Below are positions 51,769 through 61,039 of a DNA stretch of 64,000 nucleotides, in pieces (position 1 is the first letter of the stretch; each line of letters opens with the position of its first letter). Source of the stretch: Bog-793 sp963803025 (GTDB lineage: Bacteria > Actinomycetota > Acidimicrobiia > Acidimicrobiales > Bog-793); contig CAWDKZ010000004.1 of the NCBI GenBank assembly GCA_963803025.1, positions 62,001 through 126,000 on the forward strand. Reading direction: 5' to 3'. The position numbers and the translations under genes were made by a program. Below the pieces are notes generated by a model. It was not told the origin of the DNA. It was given only the letters and a program-made list of their open reading frames with translations, and searched no databases.

Positions 51769-52761
51769 GTGAGAACGATCGAGCACGGCGCGGTGGTCCT
51801 GGCCGTTTGCTGCGGGCTCGTGCTCGTCGCGCCGGGCGCGCCGGCCCGATCAGGCGCGCCCGGGACGCTACAGGTGCTCGTCGAGCCGCAAGCCGGCATG
51901 GCCCGGATCGACCAGTACCTGCGCGGAGCCCACCACAGCGTCGACCTCGAGATCTACGAGCTCGCAGACCCGGCCGTGGAATCGATCCTGGCAGCCGACG
52001 CGGCCCGCGGCGTCCGGGTCCGGGTGATCCTCGACCGGGCCTACGTCGGGGGTGAGAACGCGGCGGCCTTCGCCTACCTCGGCGCACACCGTGTCGCCGT
52101 GCGGTGGGCGCCGACGCGTTTCGACCTCGACCACGAGAAAGCCGCCGTTATCGACGACGCGACCGCCCTCGTGATGACGATGAACCTCACCGCCCGCTAC
52201 GACGCGACGACCCGCGACGTCGTCGTCGTCGACACCCAGCCCGCCGACGTGGTCGCGATCGAGTCCAGCTTCGGCACCGACTGGCAAGGCGGCGGGGCGG
52301 CGGCGCCGGCCGGCGAGGACCTGCTGTGGAGCCCGGGGTCGGGCCAGGCGCTCGTCGAGCTCATCGACTCGGCCCGGAGCACGGTCGACGTCGAAAACGA
52401 GGAGATGGGCGACGCCTCGATCACCGACGCGCTCGCCGACGCCGCGCACCGAGGCGTGAAGGTGGTCGTCGTGATGACCGCCGACCCCGCGTGGGCCGGC
52501 GCCTTCGACGCGCTGCGCGGCGCTGGGGTCGAGGTGCGGACCTACCCGGACATCCCGTCAGCCCTCTACATCCACGCCAAGGTCGTCGTCGTCGACGTCG
52601 GGCGCCCAGACGAACGCGCCTTCGTCGGGTCGGAGAACTTCTCCGTGACCTCGCTTCTCTACAACAGGGAACTCGGCGTCGTGACGGCACGCCACGACGT
52701 CGTCGAGACGCTCGGGCGCATGGTCGTCACGGACGCCGCCGGCGGGGACGCCTGGCGGTAG
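51769..52761 (+). CDS. Secreted phospholipase D-like protein
   Basis: 330 residues. A signal-like hydrophobic head (AVVLAVCCGLVLVAPGA) is followed by two PLD-like halves, each with a HKD-type motif: HEKAAVIDD then TMNLT (His122) and HAKVVVVDV then GSENFS (His269). Pairing of the two motifs is needed for PLD-fold enzymes. These secreted family members hydrolyse phospholipids or act as nucleases; the substrate is unknown. GTG 51769 follows GAGCGAGG. The upstream frame runs antisense into marR and is not used. Confidence 0.8.
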   Translation: MRTIEHGAVVLAVCCGLVLVAPGAPARSGAPGTLQVLVEPQAGMARIDQYLRGAHHSVDLEIYELADPAVESILAADAARGVRVRVILDRAYVGGENAAAFAYLGAHRVAVRWAPTRFDLDHEKAAVIDDATALVMTMNLTARYDATTRDVVVVDTQPADVVAIESSFGTDWQGGGAAAPAGEDLLWSPGSGQALVELIDSARSTVDVENEEMGDASITDALADAAHRGVKVVVVMTADPAWAGAFDALRGAGVEVRTYPDIPSALYIHAKVVVVDVGRPDERAFVGSENFSVTSLLYNRELGVVTARHDVVETLGRMVVTDAAGGDAWR

Positions 52762-52975
52762 CGCGGTGGCGGACGACCGGGGGGTTCTCGCACCCGGGAC
52801 GCAGCGATCGCGGCGGGGACGACCGAGCCGGTGCTCCCCGGCCGCTACTCTGACCGCGTTCGAAGATGCTCGCAGCACCGGCGGCATCGACCCCGCCGCC
52901 GGCGCCACGAACCCCCCGTGCGATGACCCCGACGGAGAAACGACGAAGCGCCTGGCGGCGCGGTATCGAGGCCAG

Positions 52976-53900
52976 GTGAAGCGAGACAAGAAGAGATCCG
53001 ACGCCGCGCGGAGTCGACCGCTCGGCCGCGAGGGCTACGAGGCGATCTTCCGGTTCAGCCTCGACGCCCGATGCTGACCGTGCCCGACGGCCGGGTCCTC
53101 GCGGCAAACCCGGCCGCCTGCGAGATGCTGCGCCTCAAACGAGGACGAGATCATCCGTCGCGGCCGCCTGGGAGTCGCCGACCCGTCCGACGACCGGTGG
53201 GCCGTCGCCATCGCGATGCGGGAACGGCTCGGCCACAACCGGTCCGAGCTCTCGTTCCTGCGGGGAGACGGCACGACCTTCGTCGCCGACGTCGCCTCGA
53301 ACGTGTTCACCGACGAAAACAGCGAGTTGCGGACCTGCGTCGTCTTCCATGACATCACGGAACACCTCGACGAGATCGAGCGCCAGGCCCGTCTCGTCGA
53401 GGAGTTCCGGGGGCTCTCCTTGGTCGACGAGCTACCGGGATCCGTAACCGCCGCGGCCTCATGAGCGGTGCCGAGGCGCTGCTCGCCATCGCCGACCGCA
53501 ACCACCAGAGCGTCCAGGCCCTGTTCATCGACGTCGACAACCTGAAGGAGCTGAACGACCTCCACGGTCACCAGGCCGGCGACAAGGCCCTCGTCGCGCT
53601 GGCCCGGGCCCTGCACGACAGCGTGCGTGCCGCCGACCTCGTGGCCCGGATCGGGGCGACGAGTTCGTCGTCCTGGTCCTCGACGCCGACGACCCCTTCG
53701 CCGAGGTCGTCATCCGGCGCATCGTCGCGACGATCGAAAGAACCGCGCTCCCCGGAGCCGCGCCGCTCAGCGTGAGCGTCGGGAGGGCCTCCCGGAAGCC
53801 GGGCTCGGCACACCCGATGGAGGACCTCCTGGGCGAAGCCGACATGGTGATGGACGCGAGCCGGGCCGAACGACGCCGGCGGGAGACGGGACAGCGGTAG
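52976..53900 (+). pseudogene. PAS-GGDEF diguanylate cyclase with four single-base indels
   Basis: Reading through with shifts gives a PAS domain (GREGYEAIFRFSLDA, then LTVPDGRVLAANPAACEMLR, then NEDEIIRRGRLGVADPSDDR, SELSFLRGDGTTFVADV, VFHDITEH) and a GGDEF domain (LSLVDELPG, then LRNRRGLMSGAEALLAIADR, then IDVDNLKELNDLHGHQAGDK, ARIG, then GDEFVVLVLDADD, ending with VSVGRASRKPG). Frame breaks fall near 53065 (deletion), 53138 (insertion in a CTCAAAC run), 53433 (deletion within GGATCC) and 53655 (deletion in a run of G that splits GGDEF). GTG 52976 is a possible start. If real, no active cyclase is made; sequencing indels are an alternative. Confidence 0.75.
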
Positions 53901-53994
53901 GGCGGGCGGCACACGCCCGGTGCGCGGCTCCCGATCTTCGCCGGTGGGACCAGCGGCCAAGCGACCGGGGAATCCCTCCGACGGTGATGAGCTC

Positions 53995-55152
53995 TCAGAC
54001 CGACCAGGTCCCGCCGTTCCAAGACTCGGTCAGGGCCAGGGCGGGACCGCTGCCACGGCCGCCCTCGGCGGACTGGCCGACCGCCCGGCACGAGCGCGCC
54101 GAGACGCACGACACGCCGTAGAGATACGCGAGCGTTGGGCTCGGGCTCGGCTCGACCGACCACGTCGCGCCGTTCCAGGACTCGACGAGGGCCCGGAAAA
54201 GACCCGTCCCGCCCTGGTATTCGCCGACGGCCCGGCACGAGCGCGCCGCAGCGCACGAGGTCGCGAAGAGGTACGCGACCGGCGGGCTCGGGTTCGGCAC
54301 GACCGACCACGTCGTGCCGTTCCAAGACTCGATCAACGCCCGGCCGGGCGCGCTGGCACCGCTGCCGGTGCCGAAGCTGTAGCTCCCCACGGCGAGGCAC
54401 GACCGCGCCGCGACGCACGAAACGCCGGACAGGCCGCCGTAGGTGCCCGGGGTCGGACTCGGCGTGACCGACCAGGCGGCGCCGTTCCAGGACTCGACGA
54501 GGGTCCTGCCGCCGCTGTCACCGACAGCCACGCACGAGCGCGCCGAGGGACAGGAGACCGCGGCGAGCTGCTTCCGGCCGCCCCCGACGCTCGGGCTCGG
54601 CACGATCGACCACGCGGTGCCGTTCCAGGACTCGATCAGGACGGCCCCGCCATGGCCGCCGACGGCCTGGCAGGACCGCGCGGAGACGCAGGACACGCCG
54701 AGCAAGTCGACGCCGGTCGGGCTGGGACTCGGGCTCGGCTCGACCGACCAGACACGGCCGTTCCAGGATTCGATCAGGGCCCGCTGGCCGGAGCTGTCGG
54801 CGTAGGTGCCGACGGCAACGCACGACCTCGCCGAGGAGCAGGACACGCCGAAGAGGGCGCTGTTAAACCCGCGATCGGGGCTGCGAACGGTCGACCACCT
54901 CGAACCGTTCCAGGACTCGACGAGGGTCCTGTCGCCGAGGTAGCCCACCGCGATGCACGACCTGGCCGAGACACAGCTCACGCCGTTGAGCGTGCCCGCC
55001 ACGCGACTCGAATCGGATCGGCTCGAGCGGCCGGCGGCGCTTGCCGACGTGGGGACGACGGCCCATCCGAGGCCGACTGCGAGAGCGAACAAGACGCCCA
55101 CAAACGCCAGCCGCCCACGTCGCACGGGCATCCGCAGTTCCAGAGCACTCAT
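53995..55152 (-). CDS. Secreted seven-repeat protein, probable seven-bladed beta-propeller
   Basis: 385 residues. A basic head and hydrophobic run (about residues 14-33) with ASA-A cleavage near 36-40 form a signal peptide. From residue ~55 to the end there are exactly seven repeats of 44-54 residues. Each has the form L-x-x-V/T-S-C-x(5)-C-x-A-V-G, a variable loop, L-V/I-E-S-W-N-G, then W-S-V/T-x-P-S-P. The two Cys per repeat could make seven disulfides. This resembles the surface proteins often annotated as sialidase- or IPT-like, but no catalytic residues are visible. AGGGGG precedes the ATG, and TAAAAT lies ~105 bases upstream on the same strand. Confidence 0.78.
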   Translation of the reverse strand: MSALELRMPVRRGRLAFVGVLFALAVGLGWAVVPTSASAAGRSSRSDSSRVAGTLNGVSCVSARSCIAVGYLGDRTLVESWNGSRWSTVRSPDRGFNSALFGVSCSSARSCVAVGTYADSSGQRALIESWNGRVWSVEPSPSPSPTGVDLLGVSCVSARSCQAVGGHGGAVLIESWNGTAWSIVPSPSVGGGRKQLAAVSCPSARSCVAVGDSGGRTLVESWNGAAWSVTPSPTPGTYGGLSGVSCVAARSCLAVGSYSFGTGSGASAPGRALIESWNGTTWSVVPNPSPPVAYLFATSCAAARSCRAVGEYQGGTGLFRALVESWNGATWSVEPSPSPTLAYLYGVSCVSARSCRAVGQSAEGGRGSGPALALTESWNGGTWSV

Positions 55153-55524
55153 CGCGCCCCCTTTGCGGATCGACAGAGAAGTCAGAGCGCCAACGCCGCC
55201 GGCGAGGACGGTCGAATCTCGCGGTATCCCGGTTCGAATCCGCTGCTCAGGATGATTTTACTCCGCCGTCCGGGCCCCGGGAGGGCCGCCTTGGCCCACA
55301 ACTGGACGCGGTCAGCCGTCACACCGACCCAGCGCCGTCGCGCGGCGTCGCGGTGGACCGACGACCGCCTGGGATCCTTGCCAGCGACGGACCGGAGCCA
55401 CGACTCGACGCGCGCGTCTCGGCCGCGGGTCGGAGCGGCGCGTCGAGGCGGGCGAGCGCGCCTGCTCGGCCCGACCGCGATTTGGCCCGTCGCCCGGATT
55501 CGCTGCAGAGTTCTGCCAGCTCCT
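55153..55524. other. Divergent intergenic region, propeller / methyltransferase
   Basis: About 370 bases. On the minus strand TAAAAT (55260-55255) is a good -10 box for the propeller gene, without a clear -35. A T-loop-like GGTTCGAATC (55231-55240) is present, but the flanks do not pair as a tRNA. Nothing else was recognised. Confidence 0.45.
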
Positions 55525-56349
55525 ATGACCGAGTTCACCTGGAATCCCAGGGACTACGAGAAGCACTCCACCCAGCAGCAACAGTGGGCGCGAGAACTGA
55601 TCGCGAAACTCCGGCTCGGTGGCGATGAGATCGTTCTTGACCTCGGTTGTGGCGACGGCAAGGTCACCGCGGAGATCGCCTCGCTCGTCCCTCGCGGCCG
55701 GATGCTCGGCGTCGACTCGTCGCGAGACATGGTCCGGCGCGCGTCCGAGCTCCACTCCAGGCGCTATCCCAACCTCTGCTTCGCGCTCGGTGACGCCGCA
55801 GATCTCACCTACGAAGGCGAGTTCACGGTCGTGTTCTCGAACGCCACCCTGCACTGGCTGCGGGACCACCGCCCGGTGTTGACCGGCATCGCGCGCAGCC
55901 TCCGCACCGAAGGACGGCTGCTCCTCCAGATGGGGGGTAGGGGGAACGCGGCGGAGGTCGTCGCCGTGATGGACGAGGTGACCGCGCTTTCACGCTGGCG
56001 GGACCACTTCGTCGACTTCGCCTTCCCGTACGGGTTCTACGGCCCCGAGGAGTACCTGCCTTGGCTCGGGCAAGCCTCGTTGCGGCCGGTTCGGGTGGAG
56101 CTGCTGCCCAAGGACATGGTGCACGCGGGACGCGAGGGCCTCGCCGGCTGGCTCCGCACGACCTGGCTGCCGTACCTGCAGCGAGTGCCCGAGCAGCTGC
56201 GGCGCGAGCTCCTCGAGGAGATCCTCGATTCCTATCTCGCCAGGCGCCCCTTGGACGAGACCGGTGTGGCCCATGTGAATATGGTGCGGCTCGAGGTGGA
56301 AGCCGTGAAAACACCGGAGTCTCGAGCAGTCGTTCTGACGTCCCATTGA
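55525..56349 (+). CDS. Class I SAM-dependent methyltransferase (trans-aconitate-methyltransferase-like)
   Basis: 274 residues. Motif I reads IVLDLGCGDGKVTAEIASLV; motif II-like is MLGVDSSRDMVRRASELHSR; motif III is VVFSNATLHWLRDHRPVLTG, followed by LRTEGRLLLQMGG. The layout, including NATLHWL and the GRLLLQMGG strand, resembles trans-aconitate 2-methyltransferase, but the substrate-binding C-terminal part differs, so only the methyltransferase class is firm. ATG 55525 begins just before motif I. It is followed by the glutamate decarboxylase gene. Confidence 0.8.
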   Translation: MTEFTWNPRDYEKHSTQQQQWARELIAKLRLGGDEIVLDLGCGDGKVTAEIASLVPRGRMLGVDSSRDMVRRASELHSRRYPNLCFALGDAADLTYEGEFTVVFSNATLHWLRDHRPVLTGIARSLRTEGRLLLQMGGRGNAAEVVAVMDEVTALSRWRDHFVDFAFPYGFYGPEEYLPWLGQASLRPVRVELLPKDMVHAGREGLAGWLRTTWLPYLQRVPEQLRRELLEEILDSYLARRPLDETGVAHVNMVRLEVEAVKTPESRAVVLTSH

Positions 56350-56373
56350 GAATCCCGGCGGAAGGCGGACATC

Positions 56374-57780
56374 ATGCCCCTGCACCACCCGACGGCGACC
56401 CCGCACGGAGCCGGTCACCGGGCCAACCCGATGCACGCGCTCGACGGCCCGGCGCTCGGCGAGGAGCTCGTGCTCCCGACCGACCGCCTGGGCGACCGAC
56501 CGATCCCAGCCGAGACCGCCTACCAGCTGGTCCACGACGAGCTGATGCTGGACGGCAACGCCCGGTTGAACCTCGCCACCTTCGTTACCACCTGGATGGA
56601 GGCACCGGCGCGCCGGCTCATGACCGAGTGCGCCGAGAAGAACATGATCGACAAGGACGAGTACCCGAAGACCGCGGAGCTCGAGCGGCGTTGCGTGAGC
56701 ATCCTCGCCAACCTGTGGCACTCCCCCGACCCGAACCGGTCGATCGGCTGTTCGACGACCGGCTCGTCGGAGGCGTGCATGCTCGGCGGCCTCGCGTTGA
56801 AGCGACGCTGGACCAGGAGGCGCGGCGTCGCCGGCCTGTCGCATGCTCGACCGAACCTCGTGATGGGCGTCAACGTCCAGGTCTGCTGGGAGAAGTTCTG
56901 CAACTACTGGGAAGTGGAGCCGCGCACCGTCCCCATGGAGGGCAACCGGTTCCACCTCTCGGCCGAGGAGGCGGTGGCCCGCTGTGACGAGAACACCATC
57001 GGCGTGGTGGCCGTCCTCGGCTCCACGTTCGACGGGAGCTACGAGCCGGTCGCCGAGATCTCGGCCCGCCTCGACGACCTCCGGGCCCGCACCGGGCTCG
57101 ACATCCCGATCCACGTCGACGGGGCCTCGGGCGCGATGATCGCCCCCTTCCTCGACGAGAAGCTCGTCTGGGACTTCCGCCTGTCCCGCGTCGCCTCGAT
57201 CAACACCTCGGGGCACAAGTACGGGCTCGTCTACCCCGGGGTGGGGTGGGTGCTCTGGCGGGACCATGATTCCCTGCCCGAGGAGCTCGTCTTCAACGTC
57301 AACTACCTGGGCGGGAACATGCCCACCTTCGCCCTCAACTTCTCCCGTCCCGGGGCTGAGGTCGTGGCGCAGTACTACACGTTCCTCCGGCTCGGCTTCG
57401 AAGGCTTCCGGACGGTCCAGCAGGCTTCCCGCGACATCGCCACCGGTCTCGCCGAGTCGATCGGACGACTCGGGCCTTTCGAGCTCATCACGCGCGGCGA
57501 CGAACTGCCCGTGTTCGCCTTCACCACCCGGTCGGACGTCTCTGCCTATAGCGTCTTCGACGTCGCGCGCCGGTTGCGCGAGCGGGGATGGCTCGTGCCG
57601 GCCTACACCTTCCCCGAGAACCGCCAGGACGTGAGCGTGCTCCGGGTCGTGGTCCGCAACGGGTTCTCCAACGACCTCGCCACACTGTTCCTCGAGGACC
57701 TCGGGCGACTGCTCCCCGAGCTGAACCGGCAGAGCGGCCCCCTCGAGCGCCCCGAGAAGACCTCGGCCTTCCACCACTGA
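56374..57780 (+). CDS. gad: Glutamate decarboxylase (PLP-dependent)
   Basis: 468 residues. Converts glutamate to GABA and CO2, consuming a proton, in the cytoplasm. PLP blocks: GCSTTGSSEACMLGGLALKR, IHVDGASGAMIAPFLDEKLV and the Schiff-base lysine in SGHKYG (Lys282). The N-terminal Pro/His-rich head and C-terminal tail are typical of bacterial GadB-type acid-resistance enzymes, which use such termini for pH response. GGAAGGCGG precedes the ATG. It is cotranscribed with the upstream methyltransferase (24-base gap). No GABA antiporter is in view. Confidence 0.9.
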   Translation: MPLHHPTATPHGAGHRANPMHALDGPALGEELVLPTDRLGDRPIPAETAYQLVHDELMLDGNARLNLATFVTTWMEAPARRLMTECAEKNMIDKDEYPKTAELERRCVSILANLWHSPDPNRSIGCSTTGSSEACMLGGLALKRRWTRRRGVAGLSHARPNLVMGVNVQVCWEKFCNYWEVEPRTVPMEGNRFHLSAEEAVARCDENTIGVVAVLGSTFDGSYEPVAEISARLDDLRARTGLDIPIHVDGASGAMIAPFLDEKLVWDFRLSRVASINTSGHKYGLVYPGVGWVLWRDHDSLPEELVFNVNYLGGNMPTFALNFSRPGAEVVAQYYTFLRLGFEGFRTVQQASRDIATGLAESIGRLGPFELITRGDELPVFAFTTRSDVSAYSVFDVARRLRERGWLVPAYTFPENRQDVSVLRVVVRNGFSNDLATLFLEDLGRLLPELNRQSGPLERPEKTSAFHH

Positions 57781-57786
57781 TTCCCG

Positions 57787-57812
57787 CCGGCGCCCCCTCG
57801 CGTGCTCGCCGG
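57787..57812. terminator. Weak hairpin between convergent gad and yjbQ
   Basis: CCGGCG (57787-57792) and CGCCGG (57807-57812) are a perfect 6-bp inverted repeat with a 14-base loop, between the stop codons of convergent genes. It may serve both directions. No T-run. Confidence 0.3.
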
Positions 57813-57814
57813 AA

Positions 57815-58216
57815 TCAGCCGGTGAGGAAGCTCAGTCGCACCTTTCGCCGAGGATTGTCCTGGTTCGTGTCGACGAGGACGAGACGCTGCCAGACCCCGA
57901 GCAGTGGTCGCCCGTCCTTGACCGGGATCGTGAGCGAGGGGCTGATGAAACAGGGAAGGACGTGGTCGCGGCCATGCCCTGGCGACCCGTGACGATGCCG
58001 GTAGGGACCCGTGGTCGGCAGGAGCTCGTCGATGGCCCGCGCGAGATCGGACTCGCTCCCCGATCCCGTCTCCATCAGGGCGACGCCCGCTGTGGCGTGC
58101 GGCAGGAAGACACTCACCAGGCCGTCGCCGCGTCCGCGGCAGAACTGCTCGAGCTGCTCGGTCAGCTCGGTGACCAGATTCGAATCGCTCTTGATCACGA
58201 TCTCGACGCTCTCCAT
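57815..58216 (-). CDS. YjbQ family (UPF0047) protein
   Basis: 133 residues. Family blocks: FLPHATAGVALMETGSGSES (conserved His and Glu), PTTGPYRHRHGSPGHGRDHV (conserved His cluster), and TIPVKDGRPLLGVWQRLVLV. UPF0047/YjbQ proteins are small trimers with reported weak thiamine-phosphate synthase activity, but the physiological role is unclear. ATG 58216 is the only start that leaves the conserved first strand intact. It converges on gad. Confidence 0.85.
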   Translation of the reverse strand: MESVEIVIKSDSNLVTELTEQLEQFCRGRGDGLVSVFLPHATAGVALMETGSGSESDLARAIDELLPTTGPYRHRHGSPGHGRDHVLPCFISPSLTIPVKDGRPLLGVWQRLVLVDTNQDNPRRKVRLSFLTG

Positions 58217-58694
58217 GGCGCCATCTTCTACCGCTCCAGGGGCACCTGCATCCGACCGGGGTGGTCGTCGTGGTTCGCGTCTCGGGGGCCCGGCCCCGGA
58301 CGCGCCCCCGGCGCTTCTCCGGGTTCGGGACACCTCGCGCCACTCAGCCGGGGCGAGGGCCACACGGACGGATGACGTCCAGGTCCGGCTGCCGGCGTCG
58401 GCCCGCTGGATCGCCGCCACCCACGTTTGAGCTCCGTTGATCCCGGCCCGGGTCACGGTCGCCGGACGGGGAGCGACGCTCGGCTGGTCCCGAACTCCTC
58501 GTGGAGGCATCTCCGCCGGGTGTTGTCGCGCCGCGGGTGGCTGCGACACCGGGCGTGGCGCACCTCAGGCTCCGACTCGACGAGCGACTGCGGGGACCGT
58601 GGCGACCGATTCTCCTGTTTCAGGACGACTGCCCGGTCGGCGCCGATGCCGCCCGGGACTCGTCGCGGCACGCCGAGATCGGCGGAAGCAGGAC
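58217..58694. other. Non-coding stretch between yjbQ and galM
   Basis: About 480 bases. No coding frame with a family motif was found. Several short frames on both strands are Arg/Gly/Pro-rich and not supported. No repeats or RNA genes seen. Confidence 0.4.
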
Positions 58695-59849
58695 CTACGT
58701 GTTCGAGAGCCGGAAGACGGTGGCCTGCGAGTACACCTGGCCGGGATCGAGCTCGGTCGTCGGGTAGGAGGGATTGTTCGGGGAGTCCGGGAAGTGCTGG
58801 GTCTCCAGCGCGAACCCGTCGCTCTGGCGGTAGACGTGGCCGCCCGTCCCGGCGACCCCCTGGCCGGCGAGGAAGTTGCCCGAGTAGAACTGCAGGCCCG
58901 GCTCGGTCGTGTAAACGGTCAGCGTGCGCCCGCTCGCGGGATCACGGGCCTCGGCCGCCTCGGCGAGCGACGCCGGCGACGTCTCATTCAGCACCCAGTT
59001 GTGGTCGTAGCCGTGCCCGATCCTCAGCTGAGCGTCGTCGGTGCCGATGTCCTGGCCGATCGGCTTCGCCGTGGTGAAGTCGAACGGCGTGCCGACGACG
59101 CTCGCGTGCGGTCCCAACGGGATCAGGGCAGCGTTGACCGGCGTGTAGTGGCTGGCGTTGATGGACAGGGTCTGGTCGTAGACGGGACCGGAGGCCTCGC
59201 CGGCGAGGTTCCAGTAGGTGTGGTTCGTCAGGTTGAGGACCGTCGGCAGGTCGGTCGTGGCACGGAAGCTGAGCTCGAGTCGGTTGCGGTTGTCCAGGGT
59301 GTAGGTGGCGACCGTGGCGAGGTTGCCCGGGTAGCCCTGCGAGGCGTTCGGGCTCAGGTACTCGAGCTGGAGCCCGACCGAGGCCTCGTCGCCAGAGCCG
59401 CCCCGGAGCACGGTCGGCGTCCAGACCTGCTGGTCGAAGCCGACGAACCCGCCGTGCAGGCCGTTCGGTCCATCGTTTAGGGGCAGGTCGTGGGTGACGC
59501 CCCGGAGCGTGAACCGCCCGTGGGCGATCCGGTTGGCGTACCGGCCGATGAGGGCACCGAAGTAGGTGCCGAACCCGGTCGCGCGCTCGCCGCCCGGGAG
59601 GGCATTGTGGTCGACGTAGTCCCGCAGCGTCGGGTAGCCGAGCGTGACGTCGGCCACGGTGCCGGCCGCGTCCGGGAAGCGGATCGACTGGATGACGCCG
59701 CCGTAGTTGAAGATCTTCACGACCATGCCCTGGCCGTTGCTCAGCGTGTAGAGGTTCACCGCCTGCCCGTTCACGCGGCCTGCGGGCGCTGACGTGATCG
59801 TCGGCGCGCTGGGAGTCACGTGGGAATCGTCCATATGACCGTCGATCAT
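58695..59849 (-). CDS. galM: Aldose 1-epimerase (galactose mutarotase)
   Basis: 384 residues. Interconverts alpha and beta anomers of aldoses. Family blocks: VVKIFNYGGVIQSIRFPDAA, GRYANRIAHGRFTLRGVTHD, NDGPNGLHGGFVGFDQQVW (catalytic His region), DLPTVLNLTNHTYWNLAGEA (His/catalytic Asn), TTEPGLQFYSGNFLAG and ETQHFPDSPN (catalytic Glu). ATG 59849 is used; ATG 59834 would cut five residues and an upstream in-frame extension is non-conserved. No ribosome site is clear. It stands alone with no gal genes. Confidence 0.9.
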   Translation of the reverse strand: MIDGHMDDSHVTPSAPTITSAPAGRVNGQAVNLYTLSNGQGMVVKIFNYGGVIQSIRFPDAAGTVADVTLGYPTLRDYVDHNALPGGERATGFGTYFGALIGRYANRIAHGRFTLRGVTHDLPLNDGPNGLHGGFVGFDQQVWTPTVLRGGSGDEASVGLQLEYLSPNASQGYPGNLATVATYTLDNRNRLELSFRATTDLPTVLNLTNHTYWNLAGEASGPVYDQTLSINASHYTPVNAALIPLGPHASVVGTPFDFTTAKPIGQDIGTDDAQLRIGHGYDHNWVLNETSPASLAEAAEARDPASGRTLTVYTTEPGLQFYSGNFLAGQGVAGTGGHVYRQSDGFALETQHFPDSPNNPSYPTTELDPGQVYSQATVFRLSNT

Positions 59850-60265
59850 ATGTTTACGAACGGACGATGCGGTCGTGGGGGCGAGCGCCGTCCTCGCGCA
59901 GAGGCCGGCGCGGCGACCCTCCCGGTCCGTCCGTTTCCAGCCTGGGCTCGGTTCCTGGGCACGGCGACCAACGAGCTCGGACCTTCCTCTGACACTTTCC
60001 ACCCGAAAACAGCGAAGAAGTACTGATGGCAATCGACCGATGGGTCACTCCTGACCTCCGTGGTGGCTGGATCGACCGGCATCAATGACGCGCGACAAGG
60101 CGCGAGAACCCCCTCGAGCGAGTCACGTCGACCGTTGGGCGGATCCGTCTGTCCCGGGGCCCGACATCGACTGCTCCGGCTTACGAAGCCACCGACTCGT
60201 CCGTGTCGCTAAGGGCCGTGGTTCGCCCCTTCGCTGATGACGGAGAGTCTCGACTGGCCCACTCA
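59850..60265. other. Intergenic region between galM and the hydrolase gene
   Basis: About 415 bases. CATATG occurs twice (59832-59837 and 59847-59852) around the galM starts. A short AT-rich patch near 59990-60030 stands out against the GC background. I see no promoter pair, RNA gene or repeat that I would stand behind. Confidence 0.4.
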
Positions 60266-61039
60266 TTACGTTTGCGTAGCTGAGGGTTCGAAGGCCGAGA
60301 CGAACCACCGGCTCGCCAGTTTCGCCACCGCCTCCAAGGCGCCAGGCTCCTCGAAGAGATGCGTCGCCCCGCGCACCACCTCGAGTGACGTCCGACAGCG
60401 AAGTCGGCGCTGCGCGTCACGGTTGAGGTCCGCGACGACCTCGTCATTGCCGCCGACGATGAGCAGGCTCGGGGCCCGCACGTCCCCGAGCCTCCCGCCG
60501 GCGAGATCGGGCCTGCCGCCACGCGAGACCACGGCGCGGATCTCGTCCACGAGGTCGGCTGCGGCCACCAAGGAGGCGGCGGCCCCGGTGCTGGCGCCAA
60601 AGAGACCGATGGGGAGTTGCGCGGTAACGGGCTGTTGCCGCACCCAGGCCACCGCGGATTCGAGACGCGCGGCGAGAAGGAGGATGTCGAACACCAGCCC
60701 GCGGTCATCCGCCTCCGCCTCGGTCAGGAGGTCGAAGAGCAACGTGCCGAGCCCGGCCCGGTTGAGCACAGCGGCGACCGAGCGGTTCCTCGGGCTAAGG
60801 CGACTGCTCCCGCTGCCATGGGCGAAGAGCACGACACCGAGCGCCGGACGGGGCACGGTGAGATCGCCGCGCAAGAGCAGGGAGCCGACCGCGATCTCAA
60901 CCGATTGCGCCGCTCCCAAGCCGTGGGCATTCCCGCTGTTGTGACCAGGAGTTGGCTGTCCGGACAATTCCGCCTCCTCGCTGTCAGAGCCGTGGCGGAC
61001 ATGCACGTCGTGCTCGCCGCCGGTGCGGGGCTGCGTCAC
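60266..61039 (-). CDS. Dienelactone-hydrolase-like alpha/beta hydrolase
   Basis: 257 residues. An N-terminal extension of about 45 residues precedes the core. Core blocks: VVLFAHGSGSSRLSPRNRSV, LGTLLFDLLTEAEADDRGLV (acidic), the nucleophile GLFGASTGAAASLVAAA (Ser in G-A-S-T-G), VGGNDEVVADL (Asp) and GATHLFEEPG (His). Homologues are found next to phosphoribosyltransferases and act on esters of unknown structure. GTG 61039 overlaps the stop of the small gene upstream (GTGA). The start could be internal, since the first ~45 residues are not conserved. Confidence 0.8.
   Translation of the reverse strand: MTQPRTGGEHDVHVRHGSDSEEAELSGQPTPGHNSGNAHGLGAAQSVEIAVGSLLLRGDLTVPRPALGVVLFAHGSGSSRLSPRNRSVAAVLNRAGLGTLLFDLLTEAEADDRGLVFDILLLAARLESAVAWVRQQPVTAQLPIGLFGASTGAAASLVAAADLVDEIRAVVSRGGRPDLAGGRLGDVRAPSLLIVGGNDEVVADLNRDAQRRLRCRTSLEVVRGATHLFEEPGALEAVAKLASRWFVSAFEPSATQT

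Noticed and set aside
55231..55240. tRNA T-loop-like GGTTCGAATC
   Set aside because: The five bases on either side do not pair, and no acceptor, D or anticodon arms can be drawn upstream.
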